A stretch of DNA of 49,055 nucleotides from JAAZNO01 sp012798275. Its GTDB lineage: Bacteria; Chloroflexota; Anaerolineae; B4-G1; SLSP01. A program made the position numbers and the translations under genes. A model generated the notes under the pieces. That model made no database searches, was not told the origin of the DNA, and worked only from the letters and a program-made list of their open reading frames with translations. The stretch lies in assembly GCA_035347995.1 (NCBI GenBank), contig DAOPQD010000017.1, positions 1 to 49,055 of the forward strand, given 5' to 3'. Shown here piece by piece: positions 24,614 through 38,592 of this stretch (position 1 is its first letter; each line of letters starts with the position of its first letter).

Positions 24614-25195
24614 TCACCGGCTTCGCAGGGGCCGGGGAAGATGCTCCTGCTGGTTGACGTAGCGCAACAGCCAGAAATCGCCCGTCCAGCGCAAGCTGTG
24701 GAGCGCCGTGTTGGGAGTCCAGATGCGCATGGTGGCGGAATCCAGCAACAGCCGCAACAGCGTGCCGAGGGTGCCGCCGTGTGCCACTACCAGCACGGCC
24801 TCTTCTGCGGCAGGTGTCGCGCCGATCACCCGTTCAAGCGCGCCCTGCACCCGTTCGCGGAACGCCGTGTAGGCGGGGTGCGGGGGCGCCGCGGCCATCG
24901 TGCGCCACATGTCTACCGGTGAGGGCGGATCGCCGGCATCCCAGCTCTCGAATTCGCGCAGGTCGTTGTCGAAGGTCACCGGCGCGTCCAGATAGTGCGC
25001 GACGATCTCGGCGGTCTGTTGGGCGCGCAACAGCGGGCTGGCGCTGATGCGCGCGGGGGACTCGTACCTGGCGAGGTAAACGCCCAGACGATGCGCCTGC
25101 GCCACTCCCAGGGGGCTTAAGGGCGCATCGAGTCCGGCCACTTCGCCCAGCGTCTGCCAGAGCGATTGTCCATGGCGGGTGAGTAGCAGTTTCAT
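24614..25195 (-). CDS. Histidine phosphatase (phosphoglycerate mutase-like)
   Basis: 193 residues. Phosphohistidine motif LLTRHGQSLWQ at the N-terminus, Arg pocket segment SPLLRAQQTAEI, acidic REFESWDAG, and the second His in VVAHGGTLG. Such proteins cover broad-range phosphatases, cobalamin ribazole phosphatase and phosphoserine phosphatase (PspA-type). The last is attractive because no SerB is seen by the serine operon 1.5 kb away, but sequence alone does not decide. There is no ribosome-binding site; a near-consensus promoter places transcription start at the ATG itself, so the message should be leaderless. Confidence 0.88.
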   Translation of the reverse strand: MKLLLTRHGQSLWQTLGEVAGLDAPLSPLGVAQAHRLGVYLARYESPARISASPLLRAQQTAEIVAHYLDAPVTFDNDLREFESWDAGDPPSPVDMWRTMAAAPPHPAYTAFRERVQGALERVIGATPAAEEAVLVVAHGGTLGTLLRLLLDSATMRIWTPNTALHSLRWTGDFWLLRYVNQQEHLPRPLRSR

Positions 25196-25203
25196 TGGGG
25201 CGA

Positions 25204-25232
25204 ATTATAATAGGCAAACGGCGGAATGACAA
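25204..25232 (-). promoter_or_regulatory. Sigma-70 promoter, leaderless start
   Basis: Minus strand: TTGTCA (25227-25232), 17-base spacer, TATAAT (25204-25209). The ATG of the histidine phosphatase begins eight bases after the -10, so the start point falls on or next to the A of ATG. Confidence 0.85.
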
Positions 25233-25280
25233 ATAGCCAGGGAGCCTGGGCCATCCTCTGAGGTTTGAAAGGACAAACAT

Positions 25281-26039
25281 ATGACCCTCATCGAGCGCAT
25301 CGTGCACGAAGTAGCGCCTGTGGCGGCGGAAGCCACGCCGGTAGAAGTGCTTGTCGGCGCTTACTGGACGCTGACGACGATCTCACATCGCGGGACGCTC
25401 TACGCCGGGCTGGCCTCGACGCTCGGCGGCGGCGATGAACATCATCACGGCGGCGGACATCCGCTGCGGCAGGCCGGACATCTGCTGGAGCTCCCCGTGA
25501 CCGCGCTGGCGGATCTGGCGCGGTCGGCGAACCTGCTGGAAGCGAGCGTGGGCATGGCGACCCTCAACGCGCTGCTCGCGGTGACTCCCCAACCGGCGGT
25601 GGCCCTCAACGCGGAGGAGATCATCGCGGAACGCGGCGCTGGGAAACGGGTCGCGATCGTGGGACATTTCCCGTTCACCGAGCGCATCCGCCAGCTCGCG
25701 GCGACGCTGTGGGTCCTGGAGCTCCGCCCCCGCGCCGGGGATGAGCCGGCGGAGCGTGCGCCCGAGCGGTTGCCGCAAGCGGACGTTGTGGCGCTCACCG
25801 GCACGTCCTTGCTCAACGGCACCTTCGAGACGTTGCTGTCATACTGCCGGCCTGAGGCTTACGTGCTGGTGTTGGGGGCGACGACACCGCTCTCGAAAGC
25901 GCTTTTGGAGGTGGGAGTGGCGGCTGTCTCCGGCACGCGGGTGGTGGATGTTGCTGCTGCGCGCGTCGGCGTCATGCAGGGGGCCACTTTCCGGCAGATC
26001 GAGGGGAAATTGCCGGTGACGCTGTTCCGTGAAAGATAA
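25281..26039 (+). CDS. DUF364/DUF4213 heavy-metal chelatase-like protein
   Basis: 252 residues with the two-part layout of the family: an N-terminal DUF4213 enolase-like domain (VEVLVGAYWTLT) and a C-terminal Rossmann-like DUF364 domain (VAIVGHFPFTERIR, ADVVALTGTSLLNGTFE, LVLGATTPLS). A His cluster DEHHHGGGH at 52-60 could bind metal and is more His-rich than I would expect. Members often lie near molybdenum or iron genes; no such neighbours here. The start follows GAAAGGACAAAC. Confidence 0.82.
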   Translation: MTLIERIVHEVAPVAAEATPVEVLVGAYWTLTTISHRGTLYAGLASTLGGGDEHHHGGGHPLRQAGHLLELPVTALADLARSANLLEASVGMATLNALLAVTPQPAVALNAEEIIAERGAGKRVAIVGHFPFTERIRQLAATLWVLELRPRAGDEPAERAPERLPQADVVALTGTSLLNGTFETLLSYCRPEAYVLVLGATTPLSKALLEVGVAAVSGTRVVDVAAARVGVMQGATFRQIEGKLPVTLFRER

Positions 26040-26059
26040 GAGCGGCGGCGTGCGCCCGC

Positions 26060-26683
26060 TCACACAAAGGGCACGAAGGCGACGCCGCCGAGATCCTCGC
26101 GGTGCAATTCCCCGCCCTGTTTCGTGAGCTTCCACAAAATCTGATAGCCACCGCGCGGCCCAACGGGGATGACCAACCGTCCGCCCTCGGCGAGCTGCTC
26201 CGGCAGCGCCGGCGGGATTTGGGTCGGCGCCGCCGTGACGACGATGCCGGCGTAGGGCGCGTGTTCCGCCCAGCCCGCATTGCCGTCTCCCAGGCGGCAT
26301 TGTACGGTGCTGTAACCCAGCTCTGCGAGCAGCGCGCGCGCTGCCTCGTACAGCGCCGGCACAATTTCCACCGTGTAGACCTCCATCCCCATCTCGGCGA
26401 GGATCGCCGCCTGGTAGCCGGAACCGGTGCCCGCTTCGAGCACCCTGTCGCCGGGATGGAGCTCCAGCGCTTCGGTCATCAGCGCCACAATGTAGGGTTG
26501 GGAGATCGTCTGCCCCTGGCCGATGGGGAGGGGATAATCCTCATACGCCTCTGCGCGGAGATGCTCCGGCACGAAGCGGTGACGCGGCACGCGCCGCATG
26601 GCTTCGAGCACGGCGGCGTCGTGTACGCCCCGCTGCTGGATGAGCGTGATCATGCGCGAGATGGCTTGTTCTTCCATTCCCAT
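26060..26683 (-). CDS. pcm: Protein-L-isoaspartate O-methyltransferase
   Basis: Repairs aged proteins by methylating L-isoaspartyl residues with SAM. About 207 residues, normal size. Motif I VLEAGTGSGYQAA binds SAM; GQGQTISQPYIVALM is the family signature; TVEIVPAL is the post-I motif. It ends at the C-terminal beta strand FVPFV. Two starts are close, 26683 and 26677; neither has a strong ribosome-binding site. A 13-base direct repeat (ATGGAACACGGCT) lies just upstream. It converges with the DUF364 gene, only 20 bases apart. Confidence 0.9.
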   Translation of the reverse strand: MGMEEQAISRMITLIQQRGVHDAAVLEAMRRVPRHRFVPEHLRAEAYEDYPLPIGQGQTISQPYIVALMTEALELHPGDRVLEAGTGSGYQAAILAEMGMEVYTVEIVPALYEAARALLAELGYSTVQCRLGDGNAGWAEHAPYAGIVVTAAPTQIPPALPEQLAEGGRLVIPVGPRGGYQILWKLTKQGGELHREDLGGVAFVPFV

Positions 26684-26733
26684 AGCCGTGTTCCATAGCC
26701 GTGTTCCATGGCCGTGAGCCCGTACAGGTCGCG

Positions 26734-26774
26734 GGGGATGTCTTCCGTGAGCGCTGCCCGCGGAAGACATCCCC
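26734..26774 (-). terminator. Hairpin after the amylase gene
   Basis: 14-bp perfect stem GGGGATGTCTTCCG / CGGAAGACATCCCC with a 13-base loop, 16 bases beyond the amylase stop. No T-tract; could end transcription poorly or protect the 3' end. Confidence 0.55.
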
Positions 26775-26790
26775 ATGAGTGTCCCCGACG

Positions 26791-32082
<5,292 letters not shown>

Positions 32083-32200
32083 CGGGCCTCCTTATTTGTG
32101 ACATGAGTGATACATTTCAGGGAATCGCTCGGAAATTGAACTAATGGTATACCAATTACGGTCACAGGTCATCCTATCGTGGGCGGGGCACCTCCTCAGC

Positions 32201-32568
32201 AAATAGCGAATCAGCGAAAAAGCGAATCTCAAAATCACTTGCGCCGAAAATGTAATGCGGACATAACTGTTCAGCCAGTGACTAAAAAACGCAAGATTTC
32301 CTGGCGACTGCTGAAGGTTGAGAATCAACTTTTGCCCTCTATCCCCTTCCCCTTCCCCCCGCGCACACGGGGGAGAAGGGGAACTTTTTTTGTGGGGTTT
32401 TGCAGGCGGGCGTAGCCCGCCTGCAAAACCCCCTTATTTTTCTTCCCCTCTCCAACGGCGCCTGCGCCGTTGGAGAGGGGGCTGGGGGAGGGGCAAAAGC
32501 TACCGAAGCAGCCTCCACTCGCGACTGACATTTTCGTGCTTGCACGGTGTGCGCCAGCACATGACGTC
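32201..32568 (+). repeat. Three-hairpin intergenic repeat, copy B
   Basis: Same order as copy A: octamers (ATAGCGA, ATCAGCGA, AAAAGCGA), ATCACTTGCG, GACTAAAAAACGCAAGAT, hairpin 1 (arms 32349-32360 and 32369-32381, imperfect), hairpin 2 (32394-32432, identical 18-bp stem, then CTTATTTTTCTT), hairpin 3 (32445-32480, 16-bp perfect stem, loop CCTG), GGGGCAAAAGCTACC, end GCCAGCACATGACGTC. The octamer end lies about 120 bases before the amylase start. It replaces any other feature between the kinase and the amylase genes. Confidence 0.9.
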
Positions 32569-32599
32569 CCTTAAATCCTTGCCCCAAGAAGGGGGAGGA

Positions 32600-34561
32600 T
32601 CATGGCTGGCAACGTTCTGGCGCCGGATAGGGAATCTGGCCCTCCCAGCGCGCAATGGCATCCCCAGATACGACGATCAGGGTGAGGGGAAAATCGCTGC
32701 AACGCCGCCATTCGAAGCTCAAGGCGCCGTCGGTGATTTCGGTGCCGGCCAGAATGGCGTCTTGATAGAAACGATACGTTCCCGTTCCGCCTTGCGCCGC
32801 AAACGTGAGGCGGCCCTGCCAGGTCTCCAGGAGAGCATTTTCCGTCCATTCACTCAGGGTCGGCGGAGCGAGGGTCAGCGGCGTCAGGGGGGTGGGCGTG
32901 AGGGCAGTTTCAGTCGCCAAAACGGGGGTGAAAGTGGGGAGATCGCCGACGTTGAACGTGAAGGTAATGAGGCCGCTGATCGCCCGTCCATCGGGGAGCT
33001 GCACTTCCCACACGGAACGGTAGACCCCCGGCGTCTCCGGCGTGCGGAGATAGAGCTGCAGTTGAATCTGTCCCCCTTCGGGGATGGCCCGGAGCGCCAT
33101 GCTGGTCGCGTTTCCCAGCGCCTCGCCTGCCGAAAGCGCCAGCCGCGTGTCTTCGGGCCAGCTGCACGCGCTGCCGTTGCGCAGGGTGATGTCGGCGCGC
33201 ACAACGGTTCCAGGCGGCAGCGTGGGATCTTTGGGGATCGTCTCTACCCGCAGCACTTCGGCCCGCTGAGCGCAAGTCGTGGTGCCGGTCGGGGGAGGGG
33301 TGTTCGTGGGAGCGGGGGTCCAGGTCGGCGCGATGCGGCGCGTCGGCGAGGGCGTTGCGGTCGTCTCGGAGGGGAAACTGGCTTGTGTGGCGGCCATGGA
33401 GTTTTGCCCTTCGGGGAGGAGTTGCTGTACGATCGGCGGCAGCTGCCCGATCGCGGCGCTCCAGCCTGCCAGCCCCAGGGCCAGGATCATCACCAGCGCT
33501 ACTACCCCGCGCAAGACCCGTTTCAGGGGGTTGCTACCCCTTCGCGACGGTTGGGCGGCGTCGGCGTCTGGCTCGGTTGGAGCATGGGGCGCAATCCGCC
33601 GCAGGAGGGGGGCTTCAGGCTCTTCGATTCCCGCCGGCGCCGTCCCTTCGGGGGTTTCTCCGGCGCCGCGAGAGGGCGTGCGCGTCACGGCGGTGGTAGA
33701 GGTGACCAGCGCCGCCGGAGGTGTTTCCCAGCCCATCACCTCCCGGAGTGCGACAGCAACTTCGCCCGCACTCAAAAAGCGCTTCTCCGGCTGCTTCATG
33801 AGCATTTTGAGGATGATGGCTTCCAGGCCGGCCGGCAGATCGGGGACCAGCTGTGAGGGGGGCGGGACTGGATCGTTGATGTGTTTCATCACCAGCGCCA
33901 TCGGCACTTCGGCGTCGAAGGGCAACTGCCCGGTGACCAGCTGATACAGGACCACGCCGAGCGAGTAAATATCGGAGAGCGCTGTGCCGGGGTGTCCGAT
34001 GCCGATTTCGGGCGCCATGTAGGCGGGGGTCCCGACCATGGCACCGCTCGCGGTCAGGCCGGTGACGCTCAACATGCGGGCGATGCCGAAATCTGTGAGC
34101 ACAGGTTGGTTCTCGCCGGTGAAGAGGATATTTGCCGGCTTGATGTCGCGGTGCACCATCTGGCGGCGATGGGCGTATTCCAGCGCGTCGGCGATGGCGG
34201 CGACGATGCGGATGCCTTCCTGTCGGGAGACCGTGTTCTTCTCCAGGCGCTCGCGCAGCGTTGGCCCCTCGATGTACTCCATCACCATGTAATAGACGCC
34301 GAATTCCTCGTTCAGGTCAAAGTCGTAGACCTGGACGATGTTGGGGTGTCGGAGGGTGGCGACAATGCGGGCCTCGCGCTGGAACCGGTTGACAAACCCG
34401 CTCTCTTCGGCGAGGAAAGGATGCAGCACTTTGATGGCCACGGGGCGGTTGAGGTGGATCTGTTCCGCCAGATACACCTCGGCCATGCCGCCATGTCCGA
34501 GATGGCGGACGATTTGGTATTTTCCAAGCGTTTTGCCGATAAGGAAGTACGCTGTATTCAC
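32600..34561 (-). CDS. Serine/threonine protein kinase with NBR1-type Ig domain
   Basis: 653 residues. PknB-like kinase domain 14-275: Gly loop LGHGGMAEVY, Lys44 in VAIKVL, Glu63, catalytic HRDIKPAN at 137-144, DFGIAR at 157-162, APE at 183-185. A Pro-rich linker follows; one transmembrane helix at about 350-371; a Thr/Pro-rich stalk to 428; then an outer domain of the NBR1 immunoglobulin-like type (about 430-540; TCAQRAEVLRVETIP, CSWPEDTRLAL, SVWEVQLPDG). A further beta-rich stretch ends the protein. The start is GTG with CGGAG seven bases upstream. The layout is that of a receptor kinase with an outer beta-sandwich in place of PASTA repeats. Confidence 0.93.
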   Translation of the reverse strand: MNTAYFLIGKTLGKYQIVRHLGHGGMAEVYLAEQIHLNRPVAIKVLHPFLAEESGFVNRFQREARIVATLRHPNIVQVYDFDLNEEFGVYYMVMEYIEGPTLRERLEKNTVSRQEGIRIVAAIADALEYAHRRQMVHRDIKPANILFTGENQPVLTDFGIARMLSVTGLTASGAMVGTPAYMAPEIGIGHPGTALSDIYSLGVVLYQLVTGQLPFDAEVPMALVMKHINDPVPPPSQLVPDLPAGLEAIILKMLMKQPEKRFLSAGEVAVALREVMGWETPPAALVTSTTAVTRTPSRGAGETPEGTAPAGIEEPEAPLLRRIAPHAPTEPDADAAQPSRRGSNPLKRVLRGVVALVMILALGLAGWSAAIGQLPPIVQQLLPEGQNSMAATQASFPSETTATPSPTRRIAPTWTPAPTNTPPPTGTTTCAQRAEVLRVETIPKDPTLPPGTVVRADITLRNGSACSWPEDTRLALSAGEALGNATSMALRAIPEGGQIQLQLYLRTPETPGVYRSVWEVQLPDGRAISGLITFTFNVGDLPTFTPVLATETALTPTPLTPLTLAPPTLSEWTENALLETWQGRLTFAAQGGTGTYRFYQDAILAGTEITDGALSFEWRRCSDFPLTLIVVSGDAIARWEGQIPYPAPERCQP

Positions 34562-34762
34562 CCAGAACTCCGCACGTCAACGCATTTCGCGCCGGGCCGT
34601 TCCGACGCCGGGGAGGTCACCCTTCACAAAACTTACGCGAGGCTCTCAATTTTACCTCGAGGGCGCAAAGTACGGTGGGAAACTCATCCCCACTCTCTTA
34701 CGCGCGCCTCAAAAAGGCCGGGACAGGCTTCACCCGAGGCCGCCCGAATGCCGGCCGTCCGC

Positions 34763-35224
34763 TCAGGCTTCGGCGGCTTCTTCCGCCTGGCAGGTGCGGA
34801 TGAGTTGCCGCAGCGCTTCCCAGGCGCGTTCGAAATCCTCAGCCGGGACGAGGAGATGGTCACGCGAGAAGGCGGAGAGGGCATAGATGCTCACGCCCGC
34901 TTCGGCCACCGTCGCTGCCAGGAGCGCCAGGTAGCCGACGAGCCCCAGGTCCAACGGTAGATCGAACGTGATCAGCCGATATTCCGGGGATTCGTTGAGG
35001 GTCTCGAAGCTGGGACGCCATGCTTCCCACGTCTCGGCGGGCAGCACCAGGCTCAGCTCATCCTTGTCCCAGGTGAGCGAGACAAGCGGAGCGCGCAATT
35101 GCTTGATGAGCATCACGACCTCTGGGAGCTGCGTCAGCGGGAGACGGATGATGACATAAGTCCGTGCGTCGGTGAACAAGCGCGTTTGGGCGACCACATG
35201 TCTCAATCCTGGTGGTAATGACAT
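34763..35224 (-). CDS. ACT-like domain protein
   Basis: 153 residues that look like two ACT/CASTOR-type modules: YVIIRLPLTQLPEVVMLIKQ early on, and ITFDLPLDLGLVGYLALLAA followed by EAGVSIYALSAFSRDHLLVP, which is the pattern of DUF2241/ACT_7 small-molecule sensors. Binding of an amino acid is probable, identity unknown. ATG follows GAGGAGGTACTGCC. The leader upstream is again the GAAAATAGAAATCAGTGA end of the large repeat (copy F). The 200 bases between it and the kinase gene hold nothing I recognise. Confidence 0.75.
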   Translation of the reverse strand: MSLPPGLRHVVAQTRLFTDARTYVIIRLPLTQLPEVVMLIKQLRAPLVSLTWDKDELSLVLPAETWEAWRPSFETLNESPEYRLITFDLPLDLGLVGYLALLAATVAEAGVSIYALSAFSRDHLLVPAEDFERAWEALRQLIRTCQAEEAAEA

Positions 35225-35240
35225 GGCAGTACCTCCTCGT

Positions 35241-35345
35241 CTGAAAATAGAAATCAGTGATCTGTGAGGGGAAAGCCGTCACAACCTCTGCTCACAGCAT
35301 CCTCTTCACATTTTTGTGCTTGCGGGACGCACACCAACACCGCCA
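35241..35345 (+). repeat. Fragment of the large repeat (copy F)
   Basis: CTGAAAATAGAAATCAGTGA end joined to the far end section CACATTTTTGTGCTTGCGGG with no hairpin core; matches the first part of copy E closely, including CCTCTGCTCAC. Adjacent to the ribosome-binding site of the ACT-like gene. Confidence 0.7.
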
Positions 35346-35496
35346 TCTTCTTCGAAAATTACCACGGAACATAAGAAAAGAACAAAAAACAAGTGCTCTG
35401 TGAGTGTGCACGTGGATAACCTTATTATATCTGTGAACAGGCCAAGTACAAGGCTGGTGCCTGGCGGACGCCCGGCGCATAGACGGCAATTTGGGT

Positions 35497-35510
35497 TATA
35501 ATAGACGGTC
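35497..35510 (+). promoter_or_regulatory. Promoter -10 element with leaderless start for the ABC-F gene
   Basis: TATAAT at 35497-35502 followed by eight bases and the ATG. No Shine-Dalgarno sequence can fit. The -35 region is poor (GGCGCA at 17 bases), so an activator or upstream contacts may help. Confidence 0.65.
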
Positions 35511-37403
35511 ATGGCATTGTTGACGGCATCTAACCTGAGCAAATTCTTCGGGGCCGAGCAGATTCTCGCCGACGTGAGCTTTGAAGTTCACCCCGGCGAT
35601 CGCATCGCCCTCGTTGGCCTCAACGGCTGCGGCAAGAGCACCCTGCTGGAGATCGTCGCCGGGCGCCTGGAGCCGGACGCCGGCTCGGTGCATCGCGCGC
35701 GTCACCTGCGGCTGGGATATCTGCCGCAGCACCCCGATTTTGACGGCGCCGGCACCCTCTGGGAGGCGCTGGAGGCCGTTTTCGAGGGGCTGCTGGAGCA
35801 GGCTCAGGAATTGCGCGTGCTGGAACAGCGCATGGCAAGCGGGGACGAGACGGCCCTGGAGCGTTATGGCGCGGTGCTGGAGGCCTTTGATGCCGCAGGC
35901 GGCTTCACTTACGAGGCGCGCATCGGTCAGGTGCTCGGCGGATTGGGATTTGCCCGCGAGGAATTCGAGGTTCCCATCGCGCACCTCAGCGGCGGGGAGA
36001 AGACCCGGGCGCTGCTGGCGCGGCTCCTGCTAGAGGAGCCGGATTTCCTGCTGCTCGACGAACCGACCAACCATCTCGACATCGAGGGCATCGAATGGCT
36101 GGAAGAGCAACTCCGTACCTGGAAGGGGGCCCTCATCCTCGTGGCGCACGACCGCGAGTTCCTGGACGCCGTAGCGACGCGTGTGTGGGAGCTCGCCTTC
36201 ACCCGGCTGGAGACCTATCGCGGCAATTACACCGCCTACACGGAACAACGCGCGGCGCGCCGCCAGCAACAGCAGGCCGCCTACGAAGCGCAGCAGGAAC
36301 ACATCGCCAGGACTGAGGAATATATCCACCGCTACATGGCGGGACAGCGCAGCACGCAGGCGAAGGGCCGGCTCAGGCGTCTGGAGCGTGAGGAGCGTTA
36401 CGAGCGGCCCCAGGAAGCGCAGCGCATCCGGCTGGATCTGCACACGAGCCTGCGCAGCGGAAATCTGGTCCTGGGGTTGTACGATCTGCGAGCAGGCTAC
36501 GAGCCTGGCGCGCCGTTGGTCACCGTCACGGAGGCGGAGATCCATCGCGGGGAGCGCGTGGCGTTGGTCGGCCCGAACGGCTCCGGTAAGACGACGTTGC
36601 TGCGGACTATCCTGCAGACCTTGCCGCCGCTTGAGGGGCGGGTGCGCATCGGCGCGGCCGTGCGCATGGGGTATTTCGCGCAGGTGCAGGCGGATCTGGA
36701 TCCCCGGCTCACGATATTGGAGACGTTGGGCGAGGCGGGGATGGACCTGCTCAGCGAGGGGCGCGCGTTCCTGGCGCGTTACGGCTTCCGCGGCGATGAG
36801 GTCTTCAAGGAGATCGGCGTCCTCTCCGGCGGCGAGCGCGCTCGCGTGGCGCTGGCGTTGCTCGCCCTGCAGCGGGCCAATTTCTTGCTGCTCGACGAGC
36901 CCACCAATCACCTGGATTTGCCCTCGCAGGAGACGCTCCAGGAGGTGATCGCGCACTTCCCCGGCACGGTGTTGCTCGTGAGCCACGACCGTTATCTGAT
37001 TCGGCAGCTGGCGACGCACGTGTGGGCCATCGCCGATGGGACGGTGCACATCTTCGAGGGCTATCAGGCTTACGCGGACTGGCATCAGCAGCGGCGGGAA
37101 GGCGCCCCGGCGGCGCGGCAACTCGAAGAGCGCGCGCGCGCTGAACGGGAAGCTGCCCGTCAGGCTCAGCGAGAACAGCAGCGGGCTCAGGCGCGGCAGC
37201 AACAACGCCTTGAGGCGCTCGAAGCCGTCATCCATGAGCGCGAGCTGCACCTGCGCCAGCTCACACAGGCGCTGGAGGTCGCCGGACGCGCGCAGGACGT
37301 CACCCGCGTGGTCAAACTTGGCGCCGAGTACCGTCAGGTCGAGGCGGAGCTGAACACTCTGTTGGAAGAGTGGGGGGTGGTCGCCGGGGCAGTTGCGGAG
37401 TAA
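35511..37403 (+). CDS. ABC-F family ATPase (Uup/EttA-like)
   Basis: 630-residue soluble protein with two ABC domains: Walker A GLNGCGKST (36-44), signature LSGGEKTRALLARLLL, Walker B DFLLLDEPTNHLD, then the second set GPNGSGKTT, LSGGERARVALALLAL and NFLLLDEPTNHLD. A charged P-site tRNA-interaction motif links them (about 245-300; AGQRSTQAKGRLRRLEREER). The C-terminus from about 535 is an Arg/Gln/Glu-rich coiled coil like that of Uup. No membrane segments. Acts on ribosomes or on DNA/RNA quality control; exact subfamily not certain. mRNA probably leaderless. coaE follows at 32 bases. Confidence 0.92.
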   Translation: MALLTASNLSKFFGAEQILADVSFEVHPGDRIALVGLNGCGKSTLLEIVAGRLEPDAGSVHRARHLRLGYLPQHPDFDGAGTLWEALEAVFEGLLEQAQELRVLEQRMASGDETALERYGAVLEAFDAAGGFTYEARIGQVLGGLGFAREEFEVPIAHLSGGEKTRALLARLLLEEPDFLLLDEPTNHLDIEGIEWLEEQLRTWKGALILVAHDREFLDAVATRVWELAFTRLETYRGNYTAYTEQRAARRQQQQAAYEAQQEHIARTEEYIHRYMAGQRSTQAKGRLRRLEREERYERPQEAQRIRLDLHTSLRSGNLVLGLYDLRAGYEPGAPLVTVTEAEIHRGERVALVGPNGSGKTTLLRTILQTLPPLEGRVRIGAAVRMGYFAQVQADLDPRLTILETLGEAGMDLLSEGRAFLARYGFRGDEVFKEIGVLSGGERARVALALLALQRANFLLLDEPTNHLDLPSQETLQEVIAHFPGTVLLVSHDRYLIRQLATHVWAIADGTVHIFEGYQAYADWHQQRREGAPAARQLEERARAEREAARQAQREQQRAQARQQQRLEALEAVIHERELHLRQLTQALEVAGRAQDVTRVVKLGAEYRQVEAELNTLLEEWGVVAGAVAE

Positions 37404-37435
37404 AGGGCGTAGATTGGATGTCAGGGGGCGAGACC

Positions 37436-38110
37436 ATGGCCGAAGCACCGTTGCCAGAGCAAGCATTTTCTCCTTCCCGTGCGCCTGTGGAGGGCGGATG
37501 TCAGCGCGCTTACCGCATTGGATTGACGGGCAACATCGCCACGGGGAAGTCGAATGTGGGACAATTGCTCCATGCCCTGGGCGCGGCCTACATTGATGCG
37601 GACAGGGTCGCCCACGAGGTAATGGTTCCGGGCCAGGCGGCCTATCAGGCCGTCGTCGCGCACTTCGGCGCGCGCATCCTCGCGCCCGATGGCGCCATTG
37701 ATCGCCGGGCGCTTGGCGCGATCGTGTTCAGCGATCCGGAGGAATTGCGCGAGTTGGAGCGCTGCGTGCATCCCGCCGCCATCGCCGAAGTCGAACGGCG
37801 CATTCAGGCCAGCACGGCGTGCGTGGTGGTGGTGGAGGCCATCAAGTTGCTGGAAAGCGGCATGGCGGAGACCTATGACGCCATCTGGGTGACTACCTGC
37901 CCCGAAGCAGAGCAAGTGCGGCGACTCCAGGAGAGCCGGGGGCTTGACCGCGTGGAGGCGTTGCGTCGCATTCATGCCCAGCCGCCGCAAGCGGAGAAAC
38001 TCGCCCGCGCCGACGTGATCATTGATACGGGGGGGACCAAAGCCGAAACTCGCGCGCAGGTCCATGCGGCGTGGGCCAGGATCCCCTGTCACGCCGCACG
38101 TCAACCGTGA
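37436..38110 (+). CDS. coaE: Dephospho-CoA kinase
   Basis: Last step of CoA synthesis, phosphorylating dephospho-CoA with ATP. 224 residues. P-loop GLTGNIATGKSNV (usual form G-L-T-G-x-I-x-S-G-K-S; a Thr replaces one Ser), DADRVAHEVM, the lid LERCVHP, and TTCPEAEQVRRL are in order; the C-terminus has RADVIIDTGG. The first 25 residues before the P-loop are extra, so a start nearer the P-loop is possible. ATG at 37436 has AGGGGGCGAGACC before it. Confidence 0.9.
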   Translation: MAEAPLPEQAFSPSRAPVEGGCQRAYRIGLTGNIATGKSNVGQLLHALGAAYIDADRVAHEVMVPGQAAYQAVVAHFGARILAPDGAIDRRALGAIVFSDPEELRELERCVHPAAIAEVERRIQASTACVVVVEAIKLLESGMAETYDAIWVTTCPEAEQVRRLQESRGLDRVEALRRIHAQPPQAEKLARADVIIDTGGTKAETRAQVHAAWARIPCHAARQP

Positions 38111-38131
38111 GGGTGTTCCCCAGATAAACAA

Positions 38132-38158
38132 CAAGCCGCAGGAGCTCCCTGCGGCTTG
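38132..38158. terminator. Bidirectional hairpin between coaE and META gene
   Basis: 11-bp perfect stem CAAGCCGCAGG / CCTGCGGCTTG with a five-base loop. The minus-strand side is followed by TTGTTTATC, so it should serve the META gene; it also closes coaE. Confidence 0.75.
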
Positions 38159-38178
38159 CGGCAATCTCGCTACGTGGC

Positions 38179-38592
38179 TCAGTCCTCGCTGGCGCGGAAT
38201 TCGCCGATAGCGTTGCCATCGGCATCCCTTAGCGTCAGTGTGTCGCCCTCGATCTGGAAGGTGGCTGCTGTGCGCAGCGCTGTGAGATAGGCGAGTTCCT
38301 GATCCATGAGCCCTTCTGGATCCATGCAATACATCATCGTGCTGAAGGCCTCACCCATGGTGATTTGCTCGTCCTCCACCGTATAGGAGCTGCCGTAGGT
38401 GTTGCAGCCGGCGTTGCCGCTGACTGCGCCATCCTCGAAGTGCAACGTCACGACGCTTTCGGGGATAAGGTCCGCGCCGTTCAGGCGCACCAACGTCCAG
38501 CTCGTGCGGTTCAAATCTCCCGCCGAGGCTTTGGCGACGGCGCATCCCGACAGCAACATCAGCACTGCGACAGCGATCAACAGGTTTTTCAT
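38179..38592 (-). CDS. META-domain (HslJ-like) lipoprotein
   Basis: 137 residues. Lipoprotein signal with lipobox LLSGC at about residues 14-18; then a single META domain: TSWTLVRLNG, VTLHFEDGAVSGNAGCNTYG, STMMYCMDPEGLMDQELAYL, and the closing TLTLRDADGN. META proteins such as HslJ are implicated in heat or novobiocin resistance but have no known reaction. The start is fixed by GGGAGG eight bases before ATG. Confidence 0.9.
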   Translation of the reverse strand: MKNLLIAVAVLMLLSGCAVAKASAGDLNRTSWTLVRLNGADLIPESVVTLHFEDGAVSGNAGCNTYGSSYTVEDEQITMGEAFSTMMYCMDPEGLMDQELAYLTALRTAATFQIEGDTLTLRDADGNAIGEFRASED

